The notes below the pieces were generated by a model that saw only the letters and a list, made by a program, of their open reading frames with translations, was not told the DNA's origin and made no database searches. The position numbers and the translations under genes are program-made. From positions 63,572 to 127,571 of the forward strand of contig JAUJNX010000009.1 in NCBI GenBank assembly GCA_030447925.1: a stretch of 64,000 nucleotides of DNA, written 5' to 3'. Positions 8,952 through 18,637 of this stretch are shown here, in pieces. How positions within the stretch are numbered: the stretch's first letter is position 1; each line of letters begins with the position of its first letter. The stretch is from Egibacteraceae bacterium. GTDB taxonomy: Bacteria > Actinomycetota > Nitriliruptoria > Euzebyales > Egibacteraceae.

Positions 8952-10433
8952 GTGGGACTGGCGATCCGGAGGCCTCGTGCCGCGACGTGGGCTGCGGCAC
9001 TGCTCGTCACGATGCTCCTCGTCGTGGCGCTGCCCGATCCCGCCGTCGCCGGGTACACCCAGCCCGGCCTCCGCAACGCCGACGGCAGCGTGCACCCCGT
9101 CCCGGCGCCCAACCCGCGTACCGGCGCGCAGCTGAACGTCGTGCACCACGGCGCCCGGACCGCCGCCGACTCCGCCGACGATGCCGCGGCCATCCGCCGC
9201 GCGCTCGCGGCGGCGAGGTTCGGCGACGAGGTCTACCTGCCCGACGGCACCTACGACCTGCGCACCACCGCGGGCGTGGGCGACACGCACTTCTACCTGC
9301 GCGACGGCGTCAACCTCCGGGGGCAGAGCCGGGACGGGGTGAGGCTCGTGTCGTACCCGGACGGGGACGGCCGCTGGGTGGACGCCATGCGCGCGTCGGG
9401 TGTCAAGGACGCCACGCTGTCGGACTTCACCATCACCTCGAGCTGGAACGGCGCCTACTCCGACGATGTCGGTCAGAACAACCCTGACCGCGGTGGCCCC
9501 CGGTTCGGCATCTACATCAAGCTCAGCAGCCAGACCGGCCCCAGTGCCCGGGTGACCGTGGAGGACGTGCTGGTCGAGGAGTTCCAGAAGGCGGGCGTCC
9601 AGATCGAGCGCAGCCACGACGTCGTGGTGCGGCGCGCGGTGTTCCGCAACGCGACCGACCTGGGCGGCGGGGGGGCCGGCTACGGCGTCGCCATCGACGG
9701 CGTGCCCGGCACCTCCAAGGCGGAGGCGGACTGGGGTGACGCGTACTTCAACGTCGTCGAGGACTCGGGGTTCTACGGCACCCACCTTCGCCACGGCGTC
9801 CTGATCCAGTACAACGCCCACAACAACCTGGTGCGCCGCAACGTCTTCGACCGGGTGCAGCTCGACTCGATCGACCTGCACGGCGAGGGCGAGTACCTCA
9901 ACGAGGTGACCGGCAACGAGGTCCGCAGCACGCTCCGGGAGGGCGCCGTCGGCGTCGGCAGCACGGGCGGCGGCCCCGGGATCTACTGGCACGGCGCGTC
10001 CGGCGCCGGCAACCACATCCACCACAACACCCTGCGGGACTCGGTGTACGGGGTCCGGGTGCACATGGGTTCCCCCGGCACGCGCATCGAGTCCAACACC
10101 ATCGAGAACCTGACCACCAGCACCCGCCGCTACGCCTTCGGCGTGCTGGTCGAGAACGGCCCTGGGACGGTCATCACCGGCAACCGGATCCGCAACTTCA
10201 AGGGGGAGGGCGCCTGGGGGGTCCGGCTGCGGGCCGACCCGGGCGAGTGCCAGCCCTCCCCCTGCTCCGCGCCGGTCGGCGCGGGCGTGCCCCGTTCGGT
10301 GCGGGTCACCGGCAACACCGTCACCGACAACGCCGGCGGCATCCTGGTCACCGCCGGTGAGTCGCTCACCCTGTATCCCAACACCATGAGCGGGAACAGG
10401 GTGGACGTCAGCGACGTCCGCCCCTCGCCCTGA
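8952..10433 (+). CDS. secreted right-handed parallel beta-helix protein
   Basis: 493 residues from GTG 8952, chosen because GAGAGGA lies 7 bases before it and it places a signal peptide (RRPRAATWAAALLVTMLLVV...DPAVAG, about 1-33) at the N-terminus; the frame further upstream is non-coding. The mature part opens like the pectate-lyase-3 superfamily (DDAAAIRRALAAA, VYLPDGTYDLRT, LRGQSRDGVRLVSY) and continues with many PbH1-type coils of N-x-V/I-x-x-N pattern (NLVRRNVFDRV, NHIHHNTLRDSVYGV, VITGNRIRNF, VRVTGNTVTDN). Such proteins are polysaccharide lyases, epimerases or hydrolases; the active site cannot be assigned. Two Cys near 440 may pair. Follows a terminator, so has its own promoter. Confidence 0.75.
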   Translation: MGLAIRRPRAATWAAALLVTMLLVVALPDPAVAGYTQPGLRNADGSVHPVPAPNPRTGAQLNVVHHGARTAADSADDAAAIRRALAAARFGDEVYLPDGTYDLRTTAGVGDTHFYLRDGVNLRGQSRDGVRLVSYPDGDGRWVDAMRASGVKDATLSDFTITSSWNGAYSDDVGQNNPDRGGPRFGIYIKLSSQTGPSARVTVEDVLVEEFQKAGVQIERSHDVVVRRAVFRNATDLGGGGAGYGVAIDGVPGTSKAEADWGDAYFNVVEDSGFYGTHLRHGVLIQYNAHNNLVRRNVFDRVQLDSIDLHGEGEYLNEVTGNEVRSTLREGAVGVGSTGGGPGIYWHGASGAGNHIHHNTLRDSVYGVRVHMGSPGTRIESNTIENLTTSTRRYAFGVLVENGPGTVITGNRIRNFKGEGAWGVRLRADPGECQPSPCSAPVGAGVPRSVRVTGNTVTDNAGGILVTAGESLTLYPNTMSGNRVDVSDVRPSP

Positions 10434-10463
10434 TCCGCCCACCGGGCCGGTGCCTGCCCCGCC

Positions 10464-10484
10464 GGGCCGGAACACCGCCGGCCC
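10464..10484 (+). terminator. terminator hairpin after beta-helix gene
   Basis: GGGCCGG / CCGGCCC, 7-bp perfect stem with a 7-base loop, 31 bases after the beta-helix stop and 119 bases before clpC. Confidence 0.55.
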
Positions 10485-10566
10485 CTGACCTGTTGGAGAG
10501 GGTCCAGGAACGCTCAGACCGACCGACACCAACAGGGTGCAGGGGGGAGATCCGACCCCCGGCTGG

Positions 10567-10572
10567 TAGTCT
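10567..10572 (+). promoter_or_regulatory. -10 element TAGTCT of clpC
   Basis: TAGTCT fits TAnnnT and lies 30 bases before ATG 10603, with a G-rich AGGGGGC Shine-Dalgarno at about 10591-10597. No clear ClgR or HAIR box was recognised. Confidence 0.35.
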
Positions 10573-10602
10573 GGCGGCTCGAGCACCAGTAGGGGGCAGT
10601 GC

Positions 10603-13194
10603 ATGTTCGAACGCTTCACGGACCGCGCCCGGCGCGTGGTTGTGCTCGCGCAGGAAGAAGCGCGGATGCTCAACCACAACTACATCGGCACGGAGCACAT
10701 CCTGCTCGGGCTCATCCACGAGGGCGAGGGGGTTGCGGCGAAGGCGCTCGAATCCCTCGGCATCTCCCTCGAGGGCGTGCGCGACCAGGTCGAGGAGATC
10801 ATCGGCCAGGGCCAGACCGCCCCGGCGGGGCACATCCCGTTCACGCCGCGTGCGAAGAAGGTCCTCGAGCTGTCGCTGCGCGAGGCGCTGCAGCTCGGCC
10901 ACAACTACATCGGGACCGAGCACATCCTGCTCGGCCTGATCCGCGAGGGCGAGGGCGTCGCCGCCCAGGTGCTCCAGAAGCTGGGCGCGGACCTCAACCG
11001 CGTGCGCCAGCAGGTCATCCAGCTCCTCTCCGGCTACGCCGGGGGCGAGGGGCAGGGCTCCGGCCAGAAGGCGGGCGTCAGCGGTGGTTCGGGCGAGGAG
11101 TCCAAGGGCTCCCCCGTCCTGGACCAGTTCGGCCGCAACCTGACCCAGCACGCCCGCGAGGGCAAGCTCGACCCGGTCATCGGGCGCCAGCGCGAGATCG
11201 AGCGGGTCATGCAGGTCCTGTCGCGCCGGACCAAGAACAACCCGGTGCTGATCGGCGAGCCCGGCGTCGGCAAGACGGCCATCGTCGAGGGCCTGGCCCA
11301 GATGATCGTCAACGGCACGGTGCCCGAGACGCTCAAGGACCGCCAGCTCTACACCCTGGACCTCGGCGCGCTGGTGGCGGGCAGCCGCTACCGCGGTGAC
11401 TTCGAGGAGCGCCTCAAGAAGGTGCTGAAGGAGATCACCACCCGCGGCGACATCATCCTGTTCATCGACGAGCTGCACACGCTCGTGGGTGCGGGCGCCG
11501 CCGAGGGCGCGATCGACGCCGCGTCGATCCTCAAGCCGATGCTCGCCCGCGGCGAGCTGCAGACCATCGGCGCGACCACGATCGACGAGTACCGCAAGCA
11601 CCTGGAGAAGGACGCCGCGCTGGAGCGCCGCTTCCAGCCGATCACCGTCGAGGAGCCCTCGGTCGCGCACACGATCGAGATCCTCAAGGGCCTGCGGGAC
11701 CGCTACGAGGCGCACCACCGCGTCACCATCACCGACGACGCGCTGGTCGCCGCGGGCAACCTCGCCGACCGCTACATCTCCGACCGCTTCCTGCCGGACA
11801 AGGCGATCGACCTGATCGACGAGGCCGGCTCGCGCCTGCGCATCCGCCGCCTGACCGCCCCCCGGACCTGCAGGGTCTGGAGGAGGAGGCCGCCCGGATC
11901 CGCAAGGACAAGGAATCGGCCATCGACGAGCAGGACTTCGAGAGAGGCCGCCCAGCTCCAGGACTCCGAGAAGAAGGTCCTGGACCGCAAGGCGGCCCGC
12001 GAGAAGGAGTGGAAGTCTGACGGCATGGACTCCGTGCTGACCCTCGACGACGAGGACATCGCGGAGGTGCTGTCGAACTGGACGGGCATCCCGGTCTTCA
12101 AGCTGACCGAGGAGGGGGCCAGAAGCTGCTGCGCATGGAGCAGGAGCTGCACAAGCGGGTCATCGGCCAGGAGGACGCCATCGCGGCGGTCTCCAAGTCG
12201 ATCCGGCGCACGCGGGCCGGCCTCAAGGACCCCAAGCGCCCGTCCGGCTCGTTCATCTTCCTGGGGCCCTCCGGTGTCGGGAAGACCGAGCTCGCCAAGA
12301 CCCTCGCCGAGTTCCTCTTCGGTGACGAGGACGCGCTCATCCACCTGGACATGTCCGAGTACATGGAGAAGCACACGGTGTCGCGCCTCATCGGCTCGCC
12401 GCCGGGCTACGTCGGGTACGAGGAGGGCGGCCAGCTCACCGAGGCCGTCCGCCGCCGCCCGTTCTCGGTGGTCCTGTTCGACGAGGTGGAGAAGGCCCAC
12501 CCGGACGTGTTCAACGCCCTCCTGCAGATCCTCGAGGACGGCCGTCTGACCGACGCGCAGGGCAAGCAGGTCGACTTCAAGAACACCGTGCTGATCATGA
12601 CCTCCAACCTGGGGACCCGGAACCTCGGCAAGGCGGGTCTGGGCTTCGCAGCCAGGGCGGACGAGCGCGACAACTACGCGCGCATGAAGGAGCAGGTGAA
12701 CGAGGAGCTGGAAGCAGCACTTCCGCCCCGAGTTCCTGAATCGCATCGACGAGGTCATCGTCTTCCACCAGCTGACGCCCGCCGAGGTCCGCACCATCGT
12801 CGACCTGATGATGAAGCGGGTGAAGGAGCAGCTGAAGACCAAGGACCTCGAGATCGAGCTGACCGACGACGCCAAGAGCTGGCTGTCGCAGAAGGGCTAC
12901 GACGCCTCGCTGGGCGCCCGGCCGCTGCGCCGGACCATCCAGCGCGAGGTAGAGGACGTCCTGTCGGAGAAGATCCTGCTCGGCGAGTTCCGCGCCGGTC
13001 AGCTGATCGTCGTCGACACCGAGGAGGACGCGATCGTGTTCCGCCCGGCCCCCGCCCCGACGCACCCCCCGCCGGTGGCCCTGGCCCCCGCGGCCGCCGC
13101 CTTACCGTGTTCGACCGGCCCCCGGCGGGCCCGGCGCCCCGGCGCGGGGCCCTCCTGCGTGACGGCCTCAAGTCGGGCGTTGAACGCCCGATGA
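10603..13194 (+). pseudogene. clpC: ATP-dependent Clp protease ATPase subunit ClpC (frameshifted as read)
   Basis: HSP100 unfoldase that feeds ClpP. Order: two Clp_N repeats (both contain [14 protein letters not shown]), D1 AAA+ domain with Walker [10 protein letters not shown] near 218-226 and Walker [13 protein letters not shown]-type coiled coil, D2 with [25 protein letters not shown] and [14 protein letters not shown], then the C-terminal small domain ([27 protein letters not shown]). As read it is broken by four 1-base indels: about 11860 (a C lost from a C-run), 11942 (one base gained), 12115 (one lost) and 12712 (one G gained). The first pair cancel. With these corrected the frame runs through. 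Essential in actinobacteria, so sequence error is likelier than decay. The last ~40 residues are not conserved, so the exact end is uncertain. Confidence 0.9.
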
Positions 13195-13361
13195 CAGGTG
13201 GGGGAACGCGGTGGCGGGCCCCCCGGACGGGGGCTACCGTTACCCGTCCCAACGCTGTCGGGCAGACCACCGCCGGACGCCGGGCGCGACACCAAGCGCC
13301 GCCCCGGTGGCGGGACGGCACCTCCCAGCAGGCGGGCCCGGTGCGCCAAGAGCGCCGGGCC

Positions 13362-13955
13362 CTACGCCTGTCGGGGCCCCGGCGGCGGGAGGCCGACCAG
13401 CCGCTCCAGCAGGTCCTCGACCTGCTGGTCCAGCGGGGGCCAGGGGAACCCGGGTCGCGCCTGGCGCAGGGCGAGCAGCCCGTGCAGGCCCGCCCACACC
13501 AGCGCCGCGAGCCGCGGCGGGTCCTGGGTCCCCAGCAGCTCCAGGCCCTCGACGAGGGTCGCGAAGGCGTCCGCGCCCGCGTCCGGGTCCTCCCGGGACC
13601 GCGCGCCCACCGAGGTCCCGAACAGCAGCCGGTAGCCGCCCGGTTCGCGCTCCGCCCAGTCGCAGTAGGCGCGCACGCCGGCGCGGAAGCCGGTGACGGG
13701 GTCGGTGACGTCGGCGGTGGCCGCGCGGATGTGGGCCGCGAGTTGGCGGAAGCGCCGGTCGACGACCGCGTTGACCAGGTCCTCCTTGCCGTCGAAGTGC
13801 AGGTAGACGCTGGGCGCGGACACCCCCGCCTGGCGGGCCACCGCCCGCAGGCTGACGGCGGACTCGTCGCCCGCGGCGACCAGCAGGGCGTCGGCGGCGT
13901 CGACGAGGTCGTCGCGCAGCTGCGCGCCCTCGCCCTTGCGGTTCCTCGTCCTCAT
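13362..13955 (-). CDS. TetR/AcrR family transcriptional regulator
   Basis: 197 residues. N-terminal HTH about 12-60 ([32 protein letters not shown]) is typical TetR; the C-terminal ligand domain carries the [11 protein letters not shown] segment of the TetR_C_33/WHG type. ATG 13955 is the only sensible start: everything further upstream in the frame is antisense to the divergent DoxX gene. It is transcribed away from the DoxX gene across a 69-base region that contains a perfect 12-bp palindrome inside both promoters, so it very probably represses itself and its neighbour. The effector is unknown. Confidence 0.9.
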   Translation of the reverse strand: MRTRNRKGEGAQLRDDLVDAADALLVAAGDESAVSLRAVARQAGVSAPSVYLHFDGKEDLVNAVVDRRFRQLAAHIRAATADVTDPVTGFRAGVRAYCDWAEREPGGYRLLFGTSVGARSREDPDAGADAFATLVEGLELLGTQDPPRLAALVWAGLHGLLALRQARPGFPWPPLDQQVEDLLERLVGLPPPGPRQA

Positions 13956-13957
13956 GC

Positions 13958-13991
13958 TTGACAACTGTAACCTAGCAGGCGTAAATTTACG
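13958..13991. promoter_or_regulatory. overlapping divergent promoters with palindromic operator
   Basis: Rightward: TTGACA (13958-13963), 18-base spacer, TAAATT (13982-13987). Leftward, on the other strand: TTGACA just right of the palindrome (plus positions about 13994-13999), then TAGGTT (about 13969-13974). A perfect 12-bp palindrome CGTAAATTTACG at 13980-13991 covers the rightward -10 and lies in the leftward spacer, ideal for a TetR dimer blocking both. The octamer ACAACTGT occurs on both sides (13961 and 14001). Confidence 0.75.
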
Positions 13992-14024
13992 AGTGTCAAC
14001 ACAACTGTCGAAGAGGAGCACCCC

Positions 14025-14429
14025 GTGACCGCGATCACCCTTCCCGCCGCCACCCCGGCCGCGCGCGCCGCCACCGCGCCCCGCTGGGCCGAGACCGCGG
14101 GCCTCGTGGTCGGGCTGTTCTTCGCCGGCGCGGGCGTGATGCGCCTGCTGCCGGTGCCCTTCGACATGGAGCTGTTCGCCTCCTGGGGCCTGCCGACGTG
14201 GCTGCGCACCGGCGTGGGGGTCGCCGAGCTGCTGGCGGGGTCGCTGATGGCACTGCCGCGAACCCGCCCGATCGGCGCGGGTGGGGTGTTCACGATCATG
14301 GTGGCGGCCGGCACCGTCCACGCCGCGCTGGGCCACTCGATGGCCATCGCCGTGGTCGTCAACGGCGTCCCCGCCCTCCTCGCCCTGGCCGTCGCCTGGT
14401 CCACCCGCCGCCGCCTCGCCGAGCTGTAG
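14025..14429 (+). CDS. DoxX-like family membrane protein
   Basis: 134 residues with four hydrophobic segments (about 24-42, 60-78, 86-104, 107-125) and the DoxX-like pattern ETAGLVVGLFFAGAGVMRLL, GVGVAELLAGSLMAL, GGVFTIMVAAGTVHAALG. Members are small integral membrane proteins with roles in redox homeostasis or unknown roles. GTG 14025 follows AAGAGGAG. It is divergent from the TetR gene and almost certainly its target through the palindrome at 13980-13991. Confidence 0.8.
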   Translation: MTAITLPAATPAARAATAPRWAETAGLVVGLFFAGAGVMRLLPVPFDMELFASWGLPTWLRTGVGVAELLAGSLMALPRTRPIGAGGVFTIMVAAGTVHAALGHSMAIAVVVNGVPALLALAVAWSTRRRLAEL

Positions 14430-14433
14430 GAGC

Positions 14434-15321
14434 TCAGCCGCCCCGCCCATCGCCGTCGCCGCGGCCGTGGGCGGGGCTCGCCGCGGCGCCGTCCTCGGTG
14501 ATGCGGAACATGCCCAGCTCGCGGAGCCGCGCGGAGAGCGCGGCCCGCTGCGGGTCCGACGGGTGGAGCCAGGTGTCGTCCCAGTGCGGGTAGCCGGGGT
14601 GGCGCTCGGCCCAGTGCAGGTCGTCGGCGACGGACTCCGCGACGGCGCGGTGCTCGGCCTCGCCGACCGGGTCGGCGTGGTACTCCACGCTCCACTGGTA
14701 CCGGTTGCGCCCGCCGACGCTGGCGTGCCAGGTGTGGAAGCCGAAGGCGATCACGTCCCCGGGCCGGGTGGCCGCCACGGTCAGCGGGAGCCGGTCCACC
14801 AGCGCCGCCAGCTCGGCCTCGTCGGCGACCGGGTTGGCCGCCCGCCAGGCCGCCAGCCGTTCCTCGACGCCGGGCAGGTGCGAGCACGGCAGCAGCCGCA
14901 GGGCCCCGTCGGCCGCGGCCAGCGGGTCCAGGTAGGTGACGAACTTCACGCCCTCCACCGGGATGCCGTAGTCGTCGTGCAGCGGCGCGGACCCGAAGAA
15001 CAGCGTCCCGGTCGCCGAGCCGGGCAGCGCGGTGGTCCGCAGCAGCCGCGCCGCGGTCCCCAGCAGCCGCGGGTCGCCGACGAGGTCGCGCGACCGCGGG
15101 GTGCGGGGCCCCATCATCGGCAGGTCGTGCCCGGCGATCCCGCCGAACTCCTCCTCGCGGTCGTCGAAGGCGGAGCCGTAGGCGTCGCGCAGGGCCCCGT
15201 CCACCTCCGCCCGCAGGGCCACCGCCTCGTCCGCCTCGAGCAGCCCGCGCAGGACCACGAAGCCGAAGGTGCGGTAGTCCGCCACGTCGGCGTCGGTCAG
15301 CATGCGAGGATGCTCGCACAT
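14434..15321 (-). CDS. phytanoyl-CoA dioxygenase family protein
   Basis: Fe(II)/2-oxoglutarate-dependent oxygenase fold (PhyH type), 295 residues from ATG 15321 or 289 from ATG 15303. Visible: [21 protein letters not shown] at the N-terminus, the iron-binding His-x-Asp region around [31 protein letters not shown], and a distal His in [14 protein letters not shown], with the Arg that would bind 2-oxoglutarate. Ends with a Gly/Asp/Arg tail. Substrate unknown; members act on small molecules and natural products. It is divergent from nucS with starts only 20-38 bases apart. Confidence 0.82.
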   Translation of the reverse strand: MCEHPRMLTDADVADYRTFGFVVLRGLLEADEAVALRAEVDGALRDAYGSAFDDREEEFGGIAGHDLPMMGPRTPRSRDLVGDPRLLGTAARLLRTTALPGSATGTLFFGSAPLHDDYGIPVEGVKFVTYLDPLAAADGALRLLPCSHLPGVEERLAAWRAANPVADEAELAALVDRLPLTVAATRPGDVIAFGFHTWHASVGGRNRYQWSVEYHADPVGEAEHRAVAESVADDLHWAERHPGYPHWDDTWLHPSDPQRAALSARLRELGMFRITEDGAAASPAHGRGDGDGRGG

Positions 15322-15341
15322 CCGGGACAGGGGGACGGGGC

Positions 15342-16001
15342 GTGCGGCTGGTGGTGGGACGGTGCTCGGTGGACTACGCCGGGCGGCTGTCGGCGTCGCT
15401 CGCGGAGGCGGTCCGGCTGGTGATGGTCAAGGCCGACGGCTGCGTGGCCGTGCACGCCGACGGCGGCGCCTACAAGCCGCTGAACTGGATGAACGCGCCG
15501 AACACGCTGCGCGAGGAGGAGGGCCGCTGGGTGGTCACCAACCCGGCGGGGGAGACCCTGACCATCACCTTCAGCGAGGTCCTGCTCGACGCCGCCCACG
15601 ACCTCGGCGAGGACCCCGGGCTGGTCAAGGACGGGGTCGAGGCGCACCTGCAGGAGCTGCTGGCCGCCCACCCGGAGACCTTCGGCGACGGCGTCACCCT
15701 GGTCCGCCGCGAGTACCCGACGGGCATCGGCCCCGTCGACCTGCTCTGCCGCGCGGCCGACGGCTCGACCATCGCGGTGGAGGTCAAGCGCCGCGGGGAG
15801 ATCGACGGCGTCGAGCAGCTGACCCGCTACCTGGAGCGCCTGAACCGCGACCCGCTGCTGCGCCCGGTGCGCGGCGTGTTCGCCGCCCAGCGCATCAAGC
15901 CCCAGGCGCGCACGGTGGCCGAGGACCGCGGCATCGGCTGCGTCGAGGTCGACTACGACCGCCTGCGCGGCCTGGAGTCCGACGAGCTGCGCCTGTTCTA
16001 G
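15342..16001 (+). CDS. nucS: mismatch-specific endonuclease NucS/EndoMS
   Basis: Non-canonical mismatch repair nuclease found in actinobacteria and archaea that lack MutS/MutL; cuts both strands at mismatches. 219 residues, usual length. The C-terminal nuclease domain has the PD-(D/E)xK set: Asp133 in GIGPVDLLC, Glu147 and Lys149 in [21 protein letters not shown]-terminal segment [23 protein letters not shown] and [11 protein letters not shown] are family hallmarks. The last residues DELRLF resemble a sliding-clamp-binding peptide. Starts at GTG 15342; a G-rich stretch precedes it. Confidence 0.95.
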   Translation: MRLVVGRCSVDYAGRLSASLAEAVRLVMVKADGCVAVHADGGAYKPLNWMNAPNTLREEEGRWVVTNPAGETLTITFSEVLLDAAHDLGEDPGLVKDGVEAHLQELLAAHPETFGDGVTLVRREYPTGIGPVDLLCRAADGSTIAVEVKRRGEIDGVEQLTRYLERLNRDPLLRPVRGVFAAQRIKPQARTVAEDRGIGCVEVDYDRLRGLESDELRLF

Positions 16002-16014
16002 CCGGTCGTGACTC

Positions 16015-16020
16015 TAGGGT
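16015..16020 (+). promoter_or_regulatory. -10 element TAGGGT for psuG, probably leaderless
   Basis: TAGGGT ends 9 bases before ATG 16030, with no Shine-Dalgarno between, so transcription may begin at or next to the start codon. Confidence 0.45.
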
Positions 16021-16029
16021 GGGCGCCAC

Positions 16030-16968
16030 ATGGACGCGCTGACCTCCCGGGAGCCGCGGGTGCGGACCCGGGCCGACGTGGCCGCCGCGGTCGCGGCGGG
16101 CCGGCCGGTCGTCGCGCTGGAGAGCACGCTCATCGCCCACGGGCTGCCCCGCCCCGGCAACCTCGACGTCGCCCGCGAGCTGGAGTCGGTCGTCACCGCC
16201 GCCGGCGCCCTGCCCGCCACCGTCGGCGTGGTCGGCGGCACGGCGGTCGTGGGCCTGGACGGCGACGAGCTGGCGCGCCTGGCCACCGGGGCCGAGGTCG
16301 CCAAGCTCGGCGTCCGCGACCTCGGCCCCGCGCTCGCCGCCGGACGCGACGGCGCGACCACGGTGGGCAGCACCGCGCTGCTCGCCGCCCGCGCGGGCAT
16401 CGGCTTCTTCGCCACCGGCGGGCTGGGCGGCGTCCACCGCGAGGCCCGGGAGACCTGGGACGAGTCCGCCGACCTCGACGCCCTCGCCGGCACCGCCATC
16501 ACCGTGGTCTGCGCCGGGGTGAAGTCGATCCTGGACGTCGGCGCGACCCTCGAGCGGCTCGAGAGCCGCAACGTCACCGTGCTGGGCTACCGCACGCGCC
16601 GCTTCCCCGGCTTCTACCTGACCGACTCCGGCCACGCGCTGGACTGGTCCGCCGACAGCCCGGAGGAGGTCGCCGAGGTGCTGGCCGCCCGCGCGGACCT
16701 GGGCCTCGCCGCCTCGGCCGTGGTGGTCGCCAACCCGCTGCCGCCCGCCGAGCAGCTCGACCCCGCGCTGCACGACCGCGTCCTGGGCGAGGCGCTCACC
16801 CGCCTGCGCGCCGGGGGCGTGACCGGCAAGGCGGTCACGCCGTTCCTGCTCGCGGCGCTGCACGACGGCACCGGCGGCGCGAGCCTGGCGGCCAACATCC
16901 GCCTGGTGCGGCGCAACGCCGAGCTGGCCGCCCACCTGGCGCTGGCCTGGTCCCAGCGCAGGGCATGA
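16030..16968 (+). CDS. psuG: pseudouridine-5'-phosphate glycosidase
   Basis: Reversibly splits pseudouridine 5'-phosphate into uracil and ribose 5-phosphate, in pseudouridine degradation. 312 residues, full length. Strong family signatures: [84 protein letters not shown] and [18 protein letters not shown]. The stop overlaps by 4 bases the ATG of a PfkB-family kinase, the classical PsuG-PsuK pairing: the kinase makes the phosphate that PsuG cleaves. Confidence 0.96.
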   Translation: MDALTSREPRVRTRADVAAAVAAGRPVVALESTLIAHGLPRPGNLDVARELESVVTAAGALPATVGVVGGTAVVGLDGDELARLATGAEVAKLGVRDLGPALAAGRDGATTVGSTALLAARAGIGFFATGGLGGVHREARETWDESADLDALAGTAITVVCAGVKSILDVGATLERLESRNVTVLGYRTRRFPGFYLTDSGHALDWSADSPEEVAEVLAARADLGLAASAVVVANPLPPAEQLDPALHDRVLGEALTRLRAGGVTGKAVTPFLLAALHDGTGGASLAANIRLVRRNAELAAHLALAWSQRRA

Positions 16969-17849
16969 CCGCCGCGGCCGTCGTCGTGGTGGGCGACGTG
17001 ATGGCCGACGTCGTCGCGCGGCTGCGCGGCCCGATCGCGACGGCCAGCGACACCGCGGCGCGCATCGAGCGCCGCGCCGGCGGCTCCGCGGCGAACGTCG
17101 CCGCCTGGCTGGCGATGCTGGGGATGCCGACCGTGCTGGTCGCCCGCGTGGGCGACGACCGCGAGGGCGCCGAGCAGCTCGCCGCCCTGGACCGCGGAGG
17201 CGTGCGCACGCGCGTGGCGGTCGACGCGCAGCGCCCGACCGGGACCGTGGTCGCGCTGGTCGCCCGCGCGGGTGGGCGCAGCATGGTGACCGACCGCGGC
17301 GCCAACCTCGCCCTGGCGCCGGCGGATGTGCCCGGCGAGGAGTTCCGCGCCGGCCGGCACCTGCACCTGTCGGGCTACGCGCTGCTCGACGCCGGTTCGC
17401 GGCCCGCCGCCCGGCACGCCCTGGCGCTCGCGCGGGGGGCGGGCATGACCGTCTCGGTCGACCCGTCCTCGGCCGAGCCGCTCGCGCGCGTCGGCGCCGA
17501 CCGGTTCCTGGGCTGGACCCGCGGCGCCGGGACCTGCCTGGCCAACCTCGACGAGGCCCGCGTCCTCACCGGGCTGCGGATGGCCGCGGCGGCGGCCCGG
17601 GCCCTGACCGCCCGCTACGGCGAGGTCGTGGTGACGCTCGGGGCCCGTGGGGCGCTGTGGGCCGGTGCGGGGGAGGTCGTGCGGGTGCCGGTGACCCCGG
17701 CCGCGGTCGTGGACACGACCGGCGCCGGCGACGCCTTCTCCGCGGGCTTCCTGGCCGCGCGCCTGTCCGGCGCCCCCGCCCCGGCCGCCCTGCGGGCGGG
17801 CGCCGACCTCGCAGCGCGGGCCGTGGCGCGCACGGGCGCCCGCCCCTGA
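16965..17849 (+). CDS. PfkB-family carbohydrate kinase, probable pseudouridine kinase
   Basis: 294-residue ribokinase-fold enzyme. N-terminal [12 protein letters not shown] and [18 protein letters not shown], and the C-terminal anion-hole/catalytic motif [18 protein letters not shown] are diagnostic; Asp of GAGD is the base. Substrate by context: ATGA overlap with psuG strongly suggests pseudouridine, but ribose or another nucleoside is possible. The frame upstream of ATG 16965 only mirrors psuG. Confidence 0.88.
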   Translation: MTAAAVVVVGDVMADVVARLRGPIATASDTAARIERRAGGSAANVAAWLAMLGMPTVLVARVGDDREGAEQLAALDRGGVRTRVAVDAQRPTGTVVALVARAGGRSMVTDRGANLALAPADVPGEEFRAGRHLHLSGYALLDAGSRPAARHALALARGAGMTVSVDPSSAEPLARVGADRFLGWTRGAGTCLANLDEARVLTGLRMAAAAARALTARYGEVVVTLGARGALWAGAGEVVRVPVTPAAVVDTTGAGDAFSAGFLAARLSGAPAPAALRAGADLAARAVARTGARP

Positions 17850-17873
17850 CCCGCGCGCGTCCGGTCCCGCGCC

Positions 17874-18620
17874 TCAGCCGCGCGCGGCGGGGATGCGGTA
17901 GCGCAGGAACAGCTCGCCGCCCTGGTCGTGGACCGACGCGAGGTCGAGGGGCACCCGGCCGGGCAGGCGGCCGACGAACCGCGGCCCCTCGGCGCCCAGG
18001 ACCAGCGGCGCCACGGTGAGGCACAGCTCGTCGGCCAGGCCCGCGCCCAGCACGCTCTGCACCAGCCGCGGGCCGCCCTCGCAGAGCAGGTGGGCCAGCC
18101 CGTGGTCCTCGCGCAGCAGGCGCACGGCCAGGGGCAGGTCGACCTGGTCCTCCCCGGCCACGACCAGGACCCCGGCGCGGGCCGCGGCCGCCCGGGCCGC
18201 GGCGGGCGTCGCGGCGCAGGTCACCACCACCGTGGGGGTGACCGCGGCGGTGAAGACCTCGCTGGTGAGGTCCAGGGCGAGCGACCGGGTCACCAGCACG
18301 ATCGCCGCCGGGCGGTCGCGGCCGTCCGCGGCGCGCCGCGCGGCCAGGTCGGCACGCAGCCGGTGCGGCCCGTAGCCCTCGGTCCGCGCGGTCCCCGCGC
18401 CGACCAGGATCCCGTCGGCGTGCGCGCGCAGGGCCCGGAACAGGTCGTGGTCGCCCGGCCCGCCCAGGCCGCCGGAGCGGCCGTCCTCGTCGGCCGCCAG
18501 CCCGTCCGCGCTGACCACGAAGTTGATCCGCAGCAGCGGCCCGTCGCCGGCGGGACGGGCGGCGTCGTAGGGGTCGACGTCCTCGGCGGGGAGAGGCAGG
18601 AGCCGGCGCATGGGCGGCAC
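17874..18620 (-). CDS. RibD C-terminal domain (pyrimidine reductase-type) protein
   Basis: 248 residues, dihydrofolate-reductase fold of the RibD-C family that in RibD reduces the ribosyl-aminopyrimidine in riboflavin synthesis. Seen: LRINFVVSADGLAA, HADGILVGAGTARTEGYGP, AIVLVTRSLALDL, LLCEGGPRLVQSVL and LTVAPLVLG. There is no deaminase half, so it is a stand-alone member; its substrate is not known. Starts at ATG 18620 or 18611; only 17 bases separate it from the divergent mutY, so the two share a promoter region. Confidence 0.82.
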   Translation of the reverse strand: MPPMRRLLPLPAEDVDPYDAARPAGDGPLLRINFVVSADGLAADEDGRSGGLGGPGDHDLFRALRAHADGILVGAGTARTEGYGPHRLRADLAARRAADGRDRPAAIVLVTRSLALDLTSEVFTAAVTPTVVVTCAATPAAARAAAARAGVLVVAGEDQVDLPLAVRLLREDHGLAHLLCEGGPRLVQSVLGAGLADELCLTVAPLVLGAEGPRFVGRLPGRVPLDLASVHDQGGELFLRYRIPAARG

Positions 18621-18622
18621 CC

Positions 18623-18628
18623 TATCCT
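18623..18628 (+). promoter_or_regulatory. -10 element TATCCT for mutY, probably leaderless
   Basis: TATCCT ends 9 bases before ATG 18638 with no ribosome-binding site between; it lies in the 17-base gap to the divergent reductase gene. Confidence 0.35.
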
Positions 18629-18637
18629 CGCCTGCGG

